Assembly: GCA_024695725.1 (NCBI GenBank)
Contig: JAILHQ010000041.1
Span: forward strand, 1-11,692
Length of the DNA: 11,692 bases
From: Cyanobacteria bacterium RUI128
GTDB taxonomy: Bacteria > Cyanobacteriota > Vampirovibrionia > Gastranaerophilales > Gastranaerophilaceae
Direction of reading: 5' to 3'
In this document: positions 10,971-11,692 of the stretch, piece after piece
Layout: every line of letters starts with the position of its first letter
Position numbering within the stretch: position 1 is the first letter of the stretch
The notes under the pieces: generated by a model
Databases searched by the model: none
What the model was told of the DNA's origin: nothing
The model's input: the letters and a program-made list of their open reading frames with translations, nothing else
Translations under genes and position numbers: made by a program

Positions 10971-11692
10971 TTAGTTATTTTTGTTAATTGCAGTATAATA
11001 ATCAACATTATAAATATTTAGAAGTTCTGCCAGTTTTGTAGGTTTTGCCTTATCCATTGCATCATAAGTAGTAGCATAATTATTCTTTGTTAACCATTGT
11101 GCAACGTCAGAGCTAATGCTTTCTATCCATTTTGTCATATCAATTTCGTTGATATTCCCATCATTGTCTTTTGCTTTTGATGTTTCAATGGTCAATACTG
11201 TTTTGTCAGGAATACTTGTCCAACTATTGGTTTCTTCATTATATTCAGAAGTGTAATTTAACTGGAAGAAATTACTGATTTGAATCATTCCCTGACGTTG
11301 TTTATTTTTTTTCATTTCTGTTGTATTAGTCATATTAAAACTATCTTTGTTTAAAAGACTCAAAGTTGTACAGTCTTTTGCATAATTATCGTAATTTCCA
11401 TCAAAACCATAAGTTCCGTCTTTGTATACATTGAATGCAATTCTTAAATCATCAATGTTTGTATTAGAGAATATAATTGAATCATCTCCTCCCCAATCAG
11501 AAATAGCTAAATCAGTTGTTGTATCAAATTTATCGATATAATAATTATCGCTATTATTATCCTGTGATAATGATTCATATTTATCGTGTCCACCCATATA
11601 ATGAAAATCAGTATTAGCACTTGCGCAATAAAACGATTTGACTAATTTTCTGAAGTTGTACGCTCCTGTGTATGTCAGCAATGACGGGTTCA
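10971..11692 (-). CDS. RTX-like secreted protein, C-terminal part (5' end outside window)
   Basis: The frame is open to the window edge, so the 240 visible residues are the C-terminus of a larger protein. A TTG at 11681 is only an internal codon. GGDDSIIFSNTNIDDLRIAFN matches the pattern of haemolysin-type calcium-binding-related segments (glycine-aspartate repeat, then D-[ST]-[IL]-x-F, then DDL). Upstream, GGHDKYESLSQDNN resembles a degenerate nonapeptide repeat. The C-terminal VAQWLTKNNYATTYDAM and LLNIYNVDYYTAINKNN resemble end segments of such proteins in gut bacteria. The composition is Asn/Asp/Thr-rich and acidic, with no Cys cluster. Secretion by a type I system, with an uncleaved C-terminal signal, is inferred; no ABC transporter gene is in view. 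Confidence 0.65.
   Translation of the reverse strand, partial: NPSLLTYTGAYNFRKLVKSFYCASANTDFHYMGGHDKYESLSQDNNSDNYYIDKFDTTTDLAISDWGGDDSIIFSNTNIDDLRIAFNVYKDGTYGFDGNYDNYAKDCTTLSLLNKDSFNMTNTTEMKKNKQRQGMIQISNFFQLNYTSEYNEETNSWTSIPDKTVLTIETSKAKDNDGNINEIDMTKWIESISSDVAQWLTKNNYATTYDAMDKAKPTKLAELLNIYNVDYYTAINKNN

Overview
The window is AT-rich bacterial chromosome with compact gene packing, strong intrinsic terminators and sigma70-like promoters. It carries housekeeping genes (tpiA, smpB, folK, a BaiN/YhiN flavoprotein, lspA, an RluD-type pseudouridine synthase). Among them lie small lineage-specific proteins, several of which have a short N-terminal tag of the form F-[T/K]-[S/A]. The tag, a partial RTX-like protein and the signal peptides together suggest an uncultured gut bacterium, possibly Gastranaerophilales/Melainabacteria (Vampirovibrionia). 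That placement is inference from style and recollection, not from a search.

Left part (1-1540), + strand: tpiA with its own promoter, Shine-Dalgarno (SD) sequence and perfect terminator, then smpB, whose start sits 6 nt after a TATAAT box and may be leaderless. Next comes a GC-rich hairpin element that also encodes a possible 22-residue peptide. A small tagged protein of unknown function faces it on the - strand (1542-1772).

From 4148 down to 1963, - strand: folK, baiN and a flavin-reductase-like gene form an overlapping or closely spaced run. The folK promoter (TTGACT-17-TAAAAT) places transcription initiation on the A of the ATG, so this mRNA is probably leaderless.

4200-5290: a tagged 110-aa protein (-) and a 142-aa coiled-coil protein (+) diverge from a 209-nt region holding two perfect inverted repeats. 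Each gene ends in an intrinsic terminator.

10307 down to 5289, - strand: an exported protein and a lipoprotein (4-nt overlap), then an exported NTF2-like protein with its own promoter, then lspA (signal peptidase II), an RluD-family synthase, a LapA-like two-helix membrane protein and a tagged nucleotidyltransferase-fold protein. Placing lspA next to a lipoprotein gene makes sense, because LspA matures lipoproteins. A perfect 12-bp hairpin lies inside the rluD-family coding sequence.

Right edge (10308-11692): the 663-nt gap holds a frameshifted gene remnant, an AT hairpin, a - strand terminator and a GC-rich compound hairpin. These lie downstream of the 3' end of an RTX-like (calcium-binding-repeat-related) secreted protein that runs off the window. 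No CRISPR array, rRNA, tRNA or recognisable insertion sequence was found. The most unusual observations are the two leaderless-type starts, the two GC-rich structured elements and the shared N-terminal tag.
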